From the NCBI RefSeq assembly GCF_000764305.2, contig NW_025941465.1:58687-122686 (forward strand): a stretch of 64,000 nucleotides of DNA, written 5' to 3'. A program made the translations under genes and the position numbers. The notes beneath the pieces were generated by a model. That model was not told the origin of the DNA, searched no databases, and worked only from the letters and a program-made list of their open reading frames with translations. Below are positions 49,557-60,939 of this stretch, piece after piece. This DNA comes from Hyalella azteca (taxonomy: Eukaryota; Arthropoda; Malacostraca; Amphipoda; Hyalellidae). Each line of letters begins with the position of its first letter. Position 1 is the stretch's first letter.

Positions 49557-50549
49557 TTTTTCGTGGTTGCCAGTGCAGGTCTCGAATGTGATGTTATTCT
49601 CGTCAACTGATTGGTACATTTTAGAACCGCAGGTTTCGACTTTACGACGCATTTTTTTTAGCGAAAGTTGACACGATTCAGTTGTCAAAGGTTGTTCAGA
49701 ACTGAAAACATTTACAGTGGAATTTAATTAATCGTACGCAACATTGAGTCTTGCTTCTAATTATATAAAAATAGCACAATATTTCATTAATTACTTAATT
49801 AATTAAATTTTTTAATCATCGAATTATTATTTTCTAATTATTCCAGTGGTTGATAAATTTGAAGAAATTTCTTAAAAAGTTCCATTCCTAAAAATTTCTC
49901 TTATTTAAAAAATATTCGTTACAAGTTAGAAGACGATGGATTCTTCATTTTTTCAACCGAATTCCTGAAATTTAAAATATCCATAACCCTATAAACAAAT
50001 AAAATTATATTAAAATTACGGTTCAAGTTTATTAAAACCTTCTAGTGAGTTGCGTTCTTTAATCTCGCCAGAGGAATTGATATTAAACTTAATACGAACT
50101 ATATTACAATTGCTCAAATTCATATTCGTATTTTTGAAAAAAGTGAAGGATCATTTTTAAGAAAAATCATACAAGCAACTTGACTTTTATCTCACTATAA
50201 GGATTAAAACTTGCTATTGACGTTTCTTACAAAGAATTAACCGTAAATTGCTCGCCAAATATTTCAATTTTTCATTCAATGTCAAAAAAGCATAATAAAT
50301 GTAACGAAAGATTTGCTGTGAAAAATGTAGGATCAAATAGATATCCCAGAGTAATAGATAACTTACAGTAAAATATTCCAAGTCTTCAAAATATACTGAA
50401 ACAACATCACATTTTAAACTACACCAATACAAGGATATCGAAAGAAAATATTATACATTTATAATCATAATAACATGCTACAAAAATGTTAAGATAAAAT
50501 ATATAATCTTAAATGTAACGCCACCCAAAGACCGCCATGTTGCCCACAG

Positions 50550-50682
50550 GTCCGCTGGTGAAGGTGCGCGTGTCCGCGGGCCACACCGCGCGTCTGCCCT
50601 GCACTCACCAGCCGCTGTACGGCAACGACTCGACACGCCTGGTGCTGTGGTACAGGAATGATACGTCCAGACCCTTCCTCAG
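50550..50682 (+). CDS. Sidestep-like Ig gene, exon A (Ig1, first half)
   Basis: The exon starts after a TTGCCCACAG acceptor in phase 1 and ends at CCTCAG|GTGCTG in phase 2 (133 nt). It encodes Val-Ser-Ala-Gly-His-Thr-Ala-x-Leu-Pro-Cys, then Leu-Val-Leu-Trp-Tyr-Arg-Asn-Asp and Arg-Pro-Phe-Leu. This is the B-strand Cys and C-strand Trp of Ig1 in the Sidestep family, whose members read Leu-Pro-Cys ... Val-Leu-Trp-Phe/Tyr-Arg ... Pro-Ile/Leu-Tyr. Sidestep proteins are neuronal and muscle surface receptors that bind Beaten-path proteins in flies. The 41 bp before the donor are repeated once more, in tandem, just after it, with a second copy of the donor at 50724. Using that second donor would break the frame. 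The signal-peptide exon upstream is not identified. Confidence 0.85.
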
Positions 50683-50735
50683 GTGCTGTGGTACAGGAAT
50701 GATACGTCCAGACCCTTCCTCAGGTGCTGTGGTCC
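50683..50735 (+). repeat. 41-bp tandem duplication of exon A end and donor
   Basis: GTGCTGTGGTACAGGAATGA through CCTTCCTCAG occurs at 50642-50682 and again at 50683-50723, with the first nine bases (GTGCTGTGG) a third time. The duplicate includes a donor and reads out of frame (41 is not a multiple of three). Confidence 0.9.
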
Positions 50736-52127
50736 GGTATATAATATAATGGTTACAGAAAGGTATCTATTAAAATTCATCGCCGTTATTTAATATTATT
50801 TTAGTCATCGCAATTATTCTAGTTAGTTTAAGAAATTTACATACGTAGGTTTTGAATTGATTCTGGTTTTATTCATTCATGTTGTAAATACGAGCTGGTG
50901 AGAATTACAACAGAATAACGCCTTTAATTGTACACAACCGTGGATCAATTCCCATAAAATATACCACCAACTGATAGGAAGAATTTTCCGTGTCACGGAA
51001 AGTTACGTGGAATCGTCACATGGCCAGCGATCTGAGCTACAACAGGGACCGCACATTAAATGCAGCGTGTATTCTAGGCCTTATTATTGACTGCGTTCCA
51101 ATAGCTACAATTAGTCTAACCATTGACATGTCTGGTGATGCAGATCACGTTTAGCTCTAATTACCAGCATATCATCCGGCTTACATCATTCAAGGGCTGA
51201 TTATCTGAGCTTTAATGAGGGATTGTGCAGTCCTCCATGTCTGTAATGAAGAACTGCTCGGCCTGACATATGCAGGGCAGCCTGACATGTGATGGTAAAC
51301 CTTCTACAAATTTAGGTATCAGGAACGTCCCATTGAAGTATTTCCAAAAAATAAAGTTGGGTGCTACCTAAGATTTTCAAATGTTGTTATCAATGAATGT
51401 TGATGCGCAACTTATCGAGAATATTTTACATGAGACAAGTTATAAAAGTGACGCATTAACATGAGATGTCTGCTGGATATTTAGGCCGCAATTCAAACAT
51501 ATAATAAATGATGCGTTTGATAATTAAAATAACTTGAGATTACAGAGGTAAAAAATATTTTCAGAAAGTCTTTAAAGATATGAACTGGAGCAAGAAAGGT
51601 CAGAACTCGGGTGGAAGATTCTTCTCAGCAACTCTTTCATTTGAATTGTGTGCGATCGCTATATTCTGGTATAAAAGCGATGCTCAGTATATCACTCCTT
51701 GCGCACGATACGAATCTTTAGTTAATATTCAAATAAATTATTTCGGATGATGAATATATCTGCAACATTTAGCATTGATTTGTGCGTGAAGTCCGATGCG
51801 CATTCGTCGCTTCTGTGCATCCCGGAAAGGAGACGCCGCTTTAGAAATACTATACCAAAACATCCGAAATTTGAACATTTCAAGAACCGGATTAATAATA
51901 GATTAGGCAATTTATTTATTAAAGTCTTTTATTGATCCACACAGTCTAAAAAGGCCCGTTTCAACCACACGTTAATACAGCAAAACACAAACTCTCATCA
52001 TGCCTAATCATGATTGATTTTCCTCATTTCCGCCTAATGAATTACTGAGCGATATCAATAATTGTATTCTAAATTCTGGGCGATAGAGAACCCGAGAGAG
52101 GTTTATGAAGACCGCGGCTCACAGATC

Positions 52128-52277
52128 GTATCGTGTCATCATGAATCATTGGTGCTGTAGTGGTGGTATCGTGTCACCATGAATCATTAGTGCTGTCGTG
52201 GTGGTATCGTGTCACCATGAATCATTGGTGCTGTCGTGGTGGTATCTTGTCATCATGAATTATTGGTGCTGTCGTGG
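52128..52277. repeat. 38-bp minisatellite, about 4 copies
   Basis: GTATCGTGTCACCATGAATC plus ATTGGTGCTGTCGTGGTG repeats with few substitutions. Confidence 0.88.
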
Positions 52278-52798
52278 CCTGATCAAATAGGGTGATGATC
52301 AATAAGTGTCGAGGTCGAAATAAGGATTGGCCGCTTGAATAATCAACAATTGAACTGGAAATTATTATGAAAAACGTGGATGGAAATATTTCTGTGATAG
52401 ACGAGAGAGCAAGCCAATCACTGAACTAGGTTCACGGCGGTGTAGCGTTATCTCCCTATATTTTATCCGTGTGTCGTTCAGCTAGCTTGCGGTTTCATTC
52501 AAAAATCGAGGTTATAAAGTTTGGAAATTATTCCAGGACTACTTGCATCGTTTTAAATTAAATATTTTTCCCGTTTTGTCACAAGTTTCACGGTTTTAAT
52601 TTTCTAAACATTTGCTGGCAACCCTCTTCTATGCTGGACGTTATTTAAATTTTCAGATTGCTTTAATTAAATGAGCAAAGTCGCGAAGTTTGTTCAAATA
52701 TGTGATGAACAATGATTTTTTAAATCTCCGCAGCCATAACAATTAATTACTTATTTCGTTTTTTATTCTGTTCCTTAATTGCACTGTGTATTTTTGCC

Positions 52799-52943
52799 TA
52801 TAGAGACTATGGTAATCAGGCTACGTGCTTGCAGCACTCCATGTATCAAATGCAATACAGCGATACATAGCAAGTCTAACGAGAACGCAACGTGTTACGA
52901 CGGTGTTGCGTGACGCGGTAAACATAAACGCATAGTCTCTATA
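52799..52943. mobile_element. 145-bp MITE, TATAGAGACTATG termini
   Basis: It starts TATAGAGACTATG and ends with the exact complement CATAGTCTCTATA, so the outer TA pairs fit a Tc1/mariner-type target duplication. It has no coding frame. Confidence 0.7.
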
Positions 52944-53279
52944 TAGCAAATTCATGCATTTAAGGGTTAAAAAAGGAACAGTTATTATGAAAAAAATATT
53001 TACTTTATATGTGTTTGTAAAATTTCCCTATACATTTTACCACGCATTAATAAAATTAAGATGCGCTTGATGCTTCATTGAGTCGGTGTGTCTTTCGGTT
53101 CAATATAATTGACCGTAAATCCTGCCATAAGTTACGTTTCTTCATGAATTTCACCAAAAAGTTTTCAGAAAGAATGACTTTGATCTAAATTTCTGTGATT
53201 TTAAACATGTAGAGATTAGAATTTATTTCAAGCATTATTTTTAAGGCAAGTTTTTTTATTTGTCTGTTCCGTAAATCAG

Positions 53280-53593
53280 TCATGACGGCCGCGAAGATAA
53301 AGAAGTTGAAGGTTCGAAGGAACAACGCCTATTATTCCAACACTACCAACACCACCACCCCGGCGACAACCTCCCTTCCAGCCTCCGAAACTTCAAATCT
53401 AAAACGCCGAACTCTGACAGCGAGATTCCATGGAGCGACGACGTCTCGGCAAGCGAGCGAATTTCCCTGGCGGAAGAAGGGCAAACTCTGGTCATCAAAT
53501 ACGTGCAAGAGGACGACCAAGCCGAGTACAGATGCACTGTACACTTCAAAATATCTCCTGCAGTCACCCTGAGAATGCAGCTCACTGTTGTAG
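53280..53593 (+). CDS. Sidestep-like Ig gene, exon B (Ig1, second half)
   Basis: It starts after GTAAATCAG (phase 2) and ends at TTGTAG|GTGAGT in phase 1, 314 nt. Across the junction the protein reads Arg-Pro-Phe-Leu-Ser-His-Asp-Gly-Arg. That fits the Tyr-Asp-x-Arg turn of Sidestep Ig1. About 50 residues of His/Asn/Ser-rich loop follow, longer than usual. The domain closes with Asp-Asp-Gln-Ala-Glu-Tyr-Arg-Cys-Thr-Val-His-Phe-Lys-x-Ser-Pro, which is the family's Tyr-Arg-Cys-x-Val-x-Phe-x-x-Ser-Pro signature. The correct frame differs from the longest ATG-started frame here. An in-frame 81-bp duplication downstream offers a second donor at 53675. Confidence 0.88.
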
Positions 53594-53674
53594 GTGAGTT
53601 CCTAGAGTACAGATGCACTGTACACTTCAAAATATCTCCTGCAGTCACCCTGAGAATGCAGCTTACTGTTGTAG
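53594..53674 (+). repeat. 81-bp in-frame tandem duplication of exon B end and donor
   Basis: The segment GAGTACAGATGCACTGTACA through GTAGGTGAGTTCC begins at 53524 and again at 53605, with one substitution (CTCACT/CTTACT). Both copies end in TTGTAG|GTGAGTTCC. Since 81 is a multiple of three and the bridge is open, using the second donor adds 27 residues that repeat the Ig1 F and G strands. Confidence 0.9.
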
Positions 53675-54559
53675 GTGAGTTCCGCCAAGTAAGTTCACTT
53701 CTGAACCAAAATACACATTTTAACAGCGGAAATTATACATTTGGTTCACTATCATTTTACTACTCACCTGTTTAGAGGTGTATGATGTGTTAATGTATCA
53801 TTTGTTTGTCCGAATTTTGCAATAAGCGAAATCTTTGATCGCTGTAAGCATTACTGTTTCTTTATCGCACGGTTTCGGGTTTGATAATCTTGTTAACAGT
53901 TGGTGCGCCGGTTCTTCGTCTGTTCCGACGAACCAGGACCGTTCGACGACTAAGCTGCATTTGATCATTATTCCTGGACCGATATTTCTTGAAAATTTCC
54001 TGGGAACGTATTATATATCTTTCTGGAGCCTATTGTATCCGAAAAGGAGTTTGCAAATAAAACTTTCTTTTGGTATGCGCCTATTATCTTAAAGATTGAA
54101 AATTTCGGAAAACCTAATATAATTATTGCGTTGGATGCAGATGTCAACAATTTTTTTTATTGCCACTACCGTACAAACACTTGCCGAAGTGCCTCGGAAA
54201 ATTTATTTGCTTAATTTCTTTACATGATGTTCAAGAATGTAATTTTCATTTTTAGAAAATTTTTTTGACGATTCCTTTGTTTTCAGCCATTATCAAAATC
54301 GGATTATTGGCTATAAAATAATATTTTTTACCGTTTTCATCAACAAGATCCATTGTCAATCGTGAAATGGAGCGTTGATTTGCCGTATTTTATTGAAGTA
54401 GCTTATTTTTGTATATAACATTTCAAATTAAATAGACTATAATTTTGGGATTCCAAATTTTCACGGAGTAGGTTTAACTTCAATATAAATTCAATTGACC
54501 GTTTCATTGTATCCTGTTACTTCAACAATCATTCGTATAAAGTTACCAACAATCACCGT

Positions 54560-55256
54560 TAAATCGCACGCGACCGTTCACCATGTGCGACTGCTAACAC
54601 TGCATAACTGGTAACCGTGTACGACCGTTAATCGAACACGACTGTTAACCGTACACGACTGTTAACCGAGCGCGACTGTTAACCGTACACGACTGTTAAC
54701 CGTACACGACTGTTAACCGTGCGCGACTGATAACCGTACACGGCTGTTAACCGTACGCAACTGTTAACCGTAAACGGCTGTTAACCGTTCGCGACTGTTA
54801 ACCGTACACGACTGTTAACCGTAAGCGACTGTTAACCGTACACGACTGTTAACCGTACGCGACTGTTAACCGTTCGCGACTGTTAACCGTGCACTACTGT
54901 TAACCGTACACGACTGTTAACCGTACGCGACTGTTAACCGTAGAGGACTGTTAACCGGACATGATCTTTAACCGTACACGACTGTTAACCGTAGAGGACT
55001 ATTAACCGTACATGATCGTTAACCGTACCCGCCCGTTAACCGTGCACGCCCGTTAACCGTACCCGCCCGTTAACTGTACACGCCCGTGAACCGTACACGC
55101 CCGTTAACCGTACCCGCCCGTTAACCGTACATGCCCGTTAACCGTACACGCCCGTTAACAGTACCTTTATATTACACGCCTGTTAACCATACCCGCCCGT
55201 TAACCGTACCCGCCCGTTAACCGTACCCGCCCGTTAACCGTACCCGCCCGTTACCC
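54560..55256. repeat. 17-bp minisatellite ending at an acceptor
   Basis: About 40 units of GTTAACCGTACACGACT pass gradually into GTTAACCGTACCCGCCC toward the right end. The last unit is only a few bases from the acceptor of exon C (CCCGTGCAG). The intron therefore has no normal pyrimidine tract of its own there. Each unit contains TTAAC, which fits a branchpoint consensus. Confidence 0.92.
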
Positions 55257-55262
55257 GTGCAG

Positions 55263-55373
55263 AGAGGATATTGGACGTCCGAGTGCAGGACGTGAGCGGG
55301 AGGCCCGTGGGGGGCAGCGTGGGGCCGTTCTCAGAGGGCCACCGCCTGCTGCTCACTTGCAGCGCACACTTCG
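55263..55373 (+). CDS. Sidestep-like Ig gene, exon C (Ig2, first half)
   Basis: The exon is 111 nt, phase 1 at both ends, from GTGCAG to TTCG|GTAATG. It encodes Arg-Ile-Leu-Asp-Val-Arg-Val-Gln-Asp-Val-Ser-Gly-Arg, then Gly-Pro-Phe-Ser-Glu-Gly-His-x-Leu-x-Leu-Thr-Cys. This is the Ig2 opening of the Sidestep family (Gly-Pro-Tyr-x-Glu-Gly-x-x-Leu-x-Leu-x-Cys). It is strikingly GC-rich beside its AT-rich right flank. The join to exon B gives Val-Val-Glu-Arg with no loss of frame. Confidence 0.87.
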
Positions 55374-57090
55374 GTAATGGCTAACTCAATTGTTTATAAT
55401 TGTGATAAGTATTGTTAATTGTAACTTCATTTATTAGTGATTAAAGTCGTTATTTGAGTGATGACCAACTCAATTGTTAAGACTTCTAATGATTACTGTT
55501 ATTTTTATTATTGTTAATTGTAACTTCGTATATAAGTAATTCAGATAAGGATAGCCTCTGCTATATCTTGTATGTAGCCTCTGCTTATAAGTAGCAGAGG
55601 CTAAGCTACAAGTAGCTGCAGCAAATTTCAAAGACAATTTTAATGTTGAATCTCAAATTTCTGTTGGAAACTTAACAATATTATTTATTGAAATTTTAAA
55701 CACATCCAAATGATTTAAAAATTTGAAATAAAATGTTTCTGTAATTTTGTTTTCGTTATTAATAATAATTTTACATTTTTTTAAGTTTAAATCTCGACGC
55801 GTACGTAGAAATTGAATTCATTCACTTCACAAACGTAATTTACGTCGGAGTGTAATGGATAGAAGAGTAGGATGAGGTCAAATTAGAATATTCAATGAGC
55901 GTGAAAATTACCAATAAACATGTTCAGATCTTCGAGACATTAATGGCAGGGGTAAACTCATTAATCACGTCGTCGCGATCCTCACGAATTTAAAAGTAGA
56001 TTTTTTCAACAACTCGACATCATCACCCATATTTAGCCATGGAAATCCAATTTAAATAAAGTTAAATCAGTTGAATAGGATCCAATGGATTAGTGGATTG
56101 ATCATTAAGAATTCAAGCAATTCAGAATATATGTCACATTCCCTCAGAAATTGCGCAGGGAAAAGAAACACACACACTCTGCTCCATGATACAAGGTTTA
56201 TTTGAGAGTTGGATTGCAATGAAATGCTTGACATTTTCCATAAATCAAGTTAATGTTTTAAATAAACTCTACGTAATAATGTGCGCAAAAAGAATCCGTA
56301 CTTCAATCGCACTCGGAAAGTTACAAGGTCCCATGATGGATGTACGTGTGTCAAGTATCAATAATTATTATTTTTTTTATAAAAGGCCTCCCACACTCGC
56401 CATTCCAACAAAAATGAATTAATTTTATTAATTAAAAACAGGGAATGGTTTGATGTCAATGATCAGGGCCCCGACCTTAACGCCTCTGATGGTGGCCTAC
56501 ACCGACTCCGTATCAATAAATAAATCATAATAAATATCAATAATATAATATATATAATAAATAATAATAATAAATAAATATCAATAATAGAGTATCAATT
56601 AAGTAAAACATGATTCAACAGAATCTATCTTACATTTGAAGGTAAACTTAGGATCTCATAAAATTCTTTATTTTTCTTTGGCTCTTACTTTATAATATAA
56701 ATTGAGATCTCTAATTAAGGCGATGTGTGATTTTTGAATTTACATTTTCAAGTCTTTTTCTACCGGCGACACCTCTCGTTATCAGGCCATTAGGAACGAA
56801 TAGCATTGACGATGGTTAATCTATCCGGAGAAAATGGGTTACATGCAATCTTTTTTTTTATTCTTTTGCTTCATTTTCGAATTTTTCATTAGTTAAATTC
56901 TAACATTTCCTTCTATAGTCATTATATTTTTCATTTCCGGTTAGTGTTTTCGTAAAATATTCAGTGATTTTAGATGCATGAAAATTGCGCATACTTCCCT
57001 TCAAACTGAGGTAATTGAGATATTTACTTCGTTTGCCTGCGTGTCTAAGGCTACGTTTGAGCTCGAACTGACTTGGGAATCCTCTTTTAG
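55374..57090 (+). other. Intron C-D of the Sidestep-like gene
   Basis: This is AT-rich, with ATA/TAA simple sequence at 56.5-56.6 kb. A short GC-rich patch at 56.45-56.51 kb has an acceptor-like start but no good donor or domain match, so I do not call it an exon. Confidence 0.6.
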
Positions 57091-58119
57091 CTGGGCGACT
57101 GAAGAGCCTCGAGTGGCTGCTGGAGGGCTACCCTCTTCCCTCTTCATGGAGTTCCCCCGACGAGGGCACCGCCGTGACCCACTTGGACTTGACCCTCAAT
57201 TCATCCCACGACCACAGCGACCTCGTGTGTCGCCTCACCACCTCGGAAATCAATTCTTATTTACCGCCCACCCCACCTTTTGTTGATGCCGGCGAGCGTC
57301 TTCATCCTATACTTCAAAATACTAAGATAAATGAGGAAAACTCCCTTGATGAAATCATCGAGAAATCAGAAATTAGGCGGTCTGTTCCCGCGCAAAGTTA
57401 TGTTAATCTTTCAAGTCCCCGTGCAAGAAAGGAGGAAGTTGACGATATGGCGAACACTTTTCGCATGACCAACTTTCCGCCACAGGAAGTTGGGCCACAT
57501 TTTTCGCAAGTCAATAGCCGTGCCTCAGAGATCAGTCGAGAGTTTCGACAGGTTATAATAAAGGAAAAGAATTACACAACTTCGGATAATTTGTACCCGG
57601 CAACAAATTCGCCTCTAAATCACCGGACAAATTACCATAATTTCTCAGCAAATAGTAGAGGTTTAGTTGTAAACGACACACCAACGACGCGACGGAAGTT
57701 ACGGGACCATAGGAATACTATTGAAGAACCGGAGACAAGAGTTTTGCATGCGACGACCGGCCGACGTCACTGGAGTAATGCGGTTGAGGACGACGCGGAG
57801 ACATCGCGTTTCTCGGAGGCACATAAACCGTCCAACGATGTTCCTGTAATGCAAGATAGTTCAATGATGCAGGAAATTCCAGTAATGCAATTGGATGATA
57901 CAGGCTACAGGAGAGAGAATCTTGCAGAAGACAATAGCGATGATTCCAGCACTTTTGCGCAGTACTTGGCTCGGCATATCAGCCGCGGCGACGACGTCAA
58001 GGAAAAGCAACTGCAGCAGCCGGCCGTCATGAACGTCCATCTCAGGAATCGTGACGCCAACGTTCTGCAGTGGCGGGAGACAACTGTCACCGACGTGTCC
58101 ATCCTCATCCTCATGTATT
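57091..58119 (+). CDS. Sidestep-like Ig gene, exon D (Ig2 end plus long Cys-free segment)
   Basis: It starts after CCTCTTTTAG in phase 1 and ends at GTATT|GTGAGT in phase 1, 1029 nt, with no stop. The first 58 residues finish Ig2: Leu-Glu-Trp-Leu-Leu-Glu-Gly-Tyr-Pro-Leu-Pro, then Leu-x-Leu-x-Leu and Asp-Leu-Val-Cys. About 285 residues follow without a single Cys, rich in Asn, Ser, Glu, Asp, Arg and Pro, with many likely N-glycosylation sites and a short Met-Gln/Val-Met-Gln repeat. They look disordered. In the Sidestep family Ig3 should come here, so Ig3 is replaced or its exon was lost. Base composition stays coding-like through the whole exon. The frame begins before the Met at 57174. Confidence 0.82.
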
Positions 58120-58499
58120 GTGAGTGTTGAATTAACTGGTTTCTAGTCATTTTATACATTGGTTGGCGTGAGCTTAACTCTAAGTAAATTATTTTGAACA
58201 CATTTATGACGGGTTCATGGTTGCTTTATATAACGATCAGTCATCTCCCACTATCAGCGCAGCATTGAATTGTGATCAAATAAAATGTAGAAAGATTTTT
58301 AGTGCACATTTAAAATTTGTTAATATTGAAAACCTCCTTGAGGTGAGGACATCCACAACAGAGCATAATTAAGTTCTTGTTGGTTTTTGATGCTGGATTT
58401 ATTAATTGTTTGTATAATTTTGCATTGTTTACATTTATATGTCTTTTGTTATTCTAATTCTATTAGAAAATTACGATACCTTAATTTAATGACGGTCAC

Positions 58500-58650
58500 T
58501 TTTAAATGCGTTTATGTATTTTTAAGCACGCACCACCCATTTTTTGCTGCCGTCCGTCTGTCTGTCCATATCCGTGACTTCAAGTTTTCGTCGACGAGAA
58601 AATGCGCTCTCTGACACTCACTGCAGTGAGTACTGAGTTATATTTTTTGG
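58500..58650 (+). repeat. Dispersed repeat with (GTCC)n head, copy 2
   Basis: GCCGTCCGTCTGTCTGTCC is followed by GTGACTTCAAGTTTTCGTCG and GAGAAAATGCGCTCTCTGAC, matching the copies at 46.3 and 60.3 kb. It lies in intron D-E. Confidence 0.7.
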
Positions 58651-58896
58651 TAATTTTTTAACACTATCTACAAAAGACGAAGCTTGTTCAAGCTGATGAT
58701 GGATTTATGAAACACCGGATTTCTGTCGGCAGCTATCATGAAGGTTTTATTTTCACCCGTACCCTACTAACGGTAACTCAGCGGACCCTGTACAGGGTCT
58801 TTATCATTATAGGTGTTTAATTATTTTTTTAACACTATATACAAAGGACGAAGATTGTTCAAGTTGATGATTTAAATCCTGAATTTGTTATGGCAG

Positions 58897-59060
58897 CTGT
58901 CCCGAGGGCGCGCCTTAGCGTGCTGGACACAGGCTCGCAGGGCCACATCATCACGCACGCTGGTGGTGCGAGTGTGATGGTGAAGGAGGGTGGTGAGGTG
59001 GTCTTCAAGTGTGCTGCTCGCAGCCGTCCTCCACCATACAACATCACATTCATGATCAAC
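58897..59060 (+). CDS. Sidestep-like Ig gene, exon E (Ig4, first half)
   Basis: The exon is 164 nt from GTTATGGCAG (phase 1) to GATCAAC|GTGAGT (phase 0). It encodes Val-Pro-Arg-Ala-Arg-Leu-Ser-Val-Leu, then Val-Lys-Glu-Gly-Gly-Glu-Val-Val-Phe-Lys-Cys-Ala-Ala, then Pro-Pro-Pro-Tyr-Asn-Ile-Thr-Phe-Met-Ile-Asn. The Val-Pro-x-x-x-Leu start and Glu-Gly-x-x-Val-x-Phe-x-Cys fit Ig4 of the family better than Ig3, and the downstream exon confirms it. A Met replaces the usual C-strand Trp. Confidence 0.85.
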
Positions 59061-60271
59061 GTGAGTTAACGTCACTATTTAACTTAATAATTAATAACAT
59101 CCCCGTATTCATGTGTGACTTTAATGCGTTGTCGACGGCTCTGTGATAATAAAAGACTTATACTATATAATAGACGGATTTTACCGAAAAATACAAGGAA
59201 TATGCAATATATAACAGGGATTACTGTTCGTGGGCACGGCTCACAATCATCAAGCCGCAGCTGTGAGCGCAAGGATAGCGGGGGCTCAATATCGTTCGAT
59301 ACGAGTTGCTTTCTCTAATCAGAAAAAAATAATTGCGCTGCCTCGAGGTCTGCTTATATTTTGTGGCGCATTTTTGGTCCAGAGAAGCTGCATCAAATGA
59401 GGTGAATTTTTCTTACCTTTACTTCGTAATTGCAGGGAAGTTTATCAGTAAATGAGGACTTTTGAGGAGATTAAGTTCAAATTTAAACTTTAAAATGAAT
59501 GATGTTAATTTTGTTTGACTGATGGTCATTTTCAAGCGATTAATAATTGTTGTTAATTTTGTTCATGAAACTGACGGAAAACATCGATGGCTGACTGACC
59601 ATCAAATTTTACATATAATTCAAGAATTCTATTTCGTAAAGCGGACATTTCTTGATTTATGAGGTGTTAAAAGAATGGAAAGTACAATTAATAGGAACTC
59701 CAGCAACTTTTCAATTGTTGATTATTCACTTTTCAGTAGTCAATATGCGGATTAAAAACCAGAACTTAAAATTTTCCTGAAATGAATCTGGAGAATAATC
59801 TTGAACTCAAACTGCTAATGCGAGTTAAAGTTATAGCTTCATAGCGGAATTGCGTATAAAAGACAGATATATAGATATATATAAAATAATGTTAGATTCA
59901 TCGTGGCACGAATTATTTATTCGTTCCATAATGATTAGCATTGCTAATAATTTCTTCCCAGGCAATTTATGACCCGTGACGTGGCAAAAAGCTTGCAATA
60001 TAAAAGCCATTTATTTAAATTCATTAGTTTGCTAATAAAATTTCCGGCTACGCTTAAGATTGAGTTTTATGACTTATAATTTTGTTACATTAATTATTGC
60101 ACAAATTGGCCAAAGGCTCACCACGGATGATAAATACCCAAGTATGTGGGCCAGAGAAGTTTTATGCGTTCTTTATTATTTAAAGGCCTCGAGTATTGGC
60201 TTGGTTATAACAAAGCCAAAATTAAATTTAACCGATGTATTTTCGCCTCAAGCAACCGGTATCAATTATTA

Positions 60272-60430
60272 GCGCATTTACGCATTTATGGAAAAAATGC
60301 ACTATTGTGCTCGTTATGTCCGTCCGTCTGTCTGTCCGTCTGTCCGTCCGTCCGTGACTTCACGTTTTCGTCGGCGAGAAAATGCGCTCTCTGTCACTCA
60401 CTGCAATGAGGACTGAGTTATATTTTTTTT
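60272..60430 (+). repeat. Dispersed repeat with (GTCC)n head, copy 3
   Basis: GCGCATTTACGCATTTATGG, a GTCC/GTCT tract, GTGACTTCACGTTTTCGTCG and GAGAAAATGCGCTCTCTGTC. It is the best preserved plus-strand copy, in intron E-F. Confidence 0.72.
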
Positions 60431-60939
60431 TACCTAGATGCGGCATTGAACTGTACTCACAGGGCGATAGATGAATTGAAACTCGTTGTTCAAAAAATTT
60501 TTGACTACTCGGAATAAATTATACACAGAAATTCTACATCATTTACTGAATGAAAATTGGTTCATACTTTTACTATAATAACATGTATTTGGAGTTGACT
60601 ATCTAGAAATCAATTTATACTGTTGACCTCCCTTTATTCGGTAGACGCGAAGCCTAGATTCGATATCTTTGCCCACTGATCTATAAGTTTGCTTCCAAAT
60701 ATTGGTGATGAACCGATAATCCTTGATACTCTACATGGAATTCATGATGTTTTCTGTATTTCAGTTTACATAGCTTGATTTTAAAGAGATTCTTGCCTTC
60801 AACTATTTATTTTAAGGCGGGTCGCGTACGTGCAGTGCGTACTTCATGCGTGAAAATGACTGGTTAGTTTTGGCATTGCATAATAATTTATTTATGTATG
60901 CTACCTATCTTTAAATCTCTCGTCTGAGAACACGGAATA

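Larger units (their letters stand above)
50760..53279 (+). other. Intron A-B of the Sidestep-like gene
   Basis: This intron holds a 38-bp tandem repeat at 52.13-52.28 kb, a small TA-flanked MITE at 52.80-52.94 kb and otherwise AT-rich DNA with no exon I can support. Confidence 0.6.

Noticed and set aside
53282..53572. 96-codon ATG-started frame over exon B
   Set aside because: The alternative frame gives the Tyr-Arg-Cys-x-Val Ig ending, fits both splice phases and matches the Sidestep family. This one does not.
56445..56515. GC-rich patch in intron C-D with an acceptor-like start
   Set aside because: It has no convincing donor, no Ig feature, and would insert residues where exons C and D already join correctly inside Ig2.
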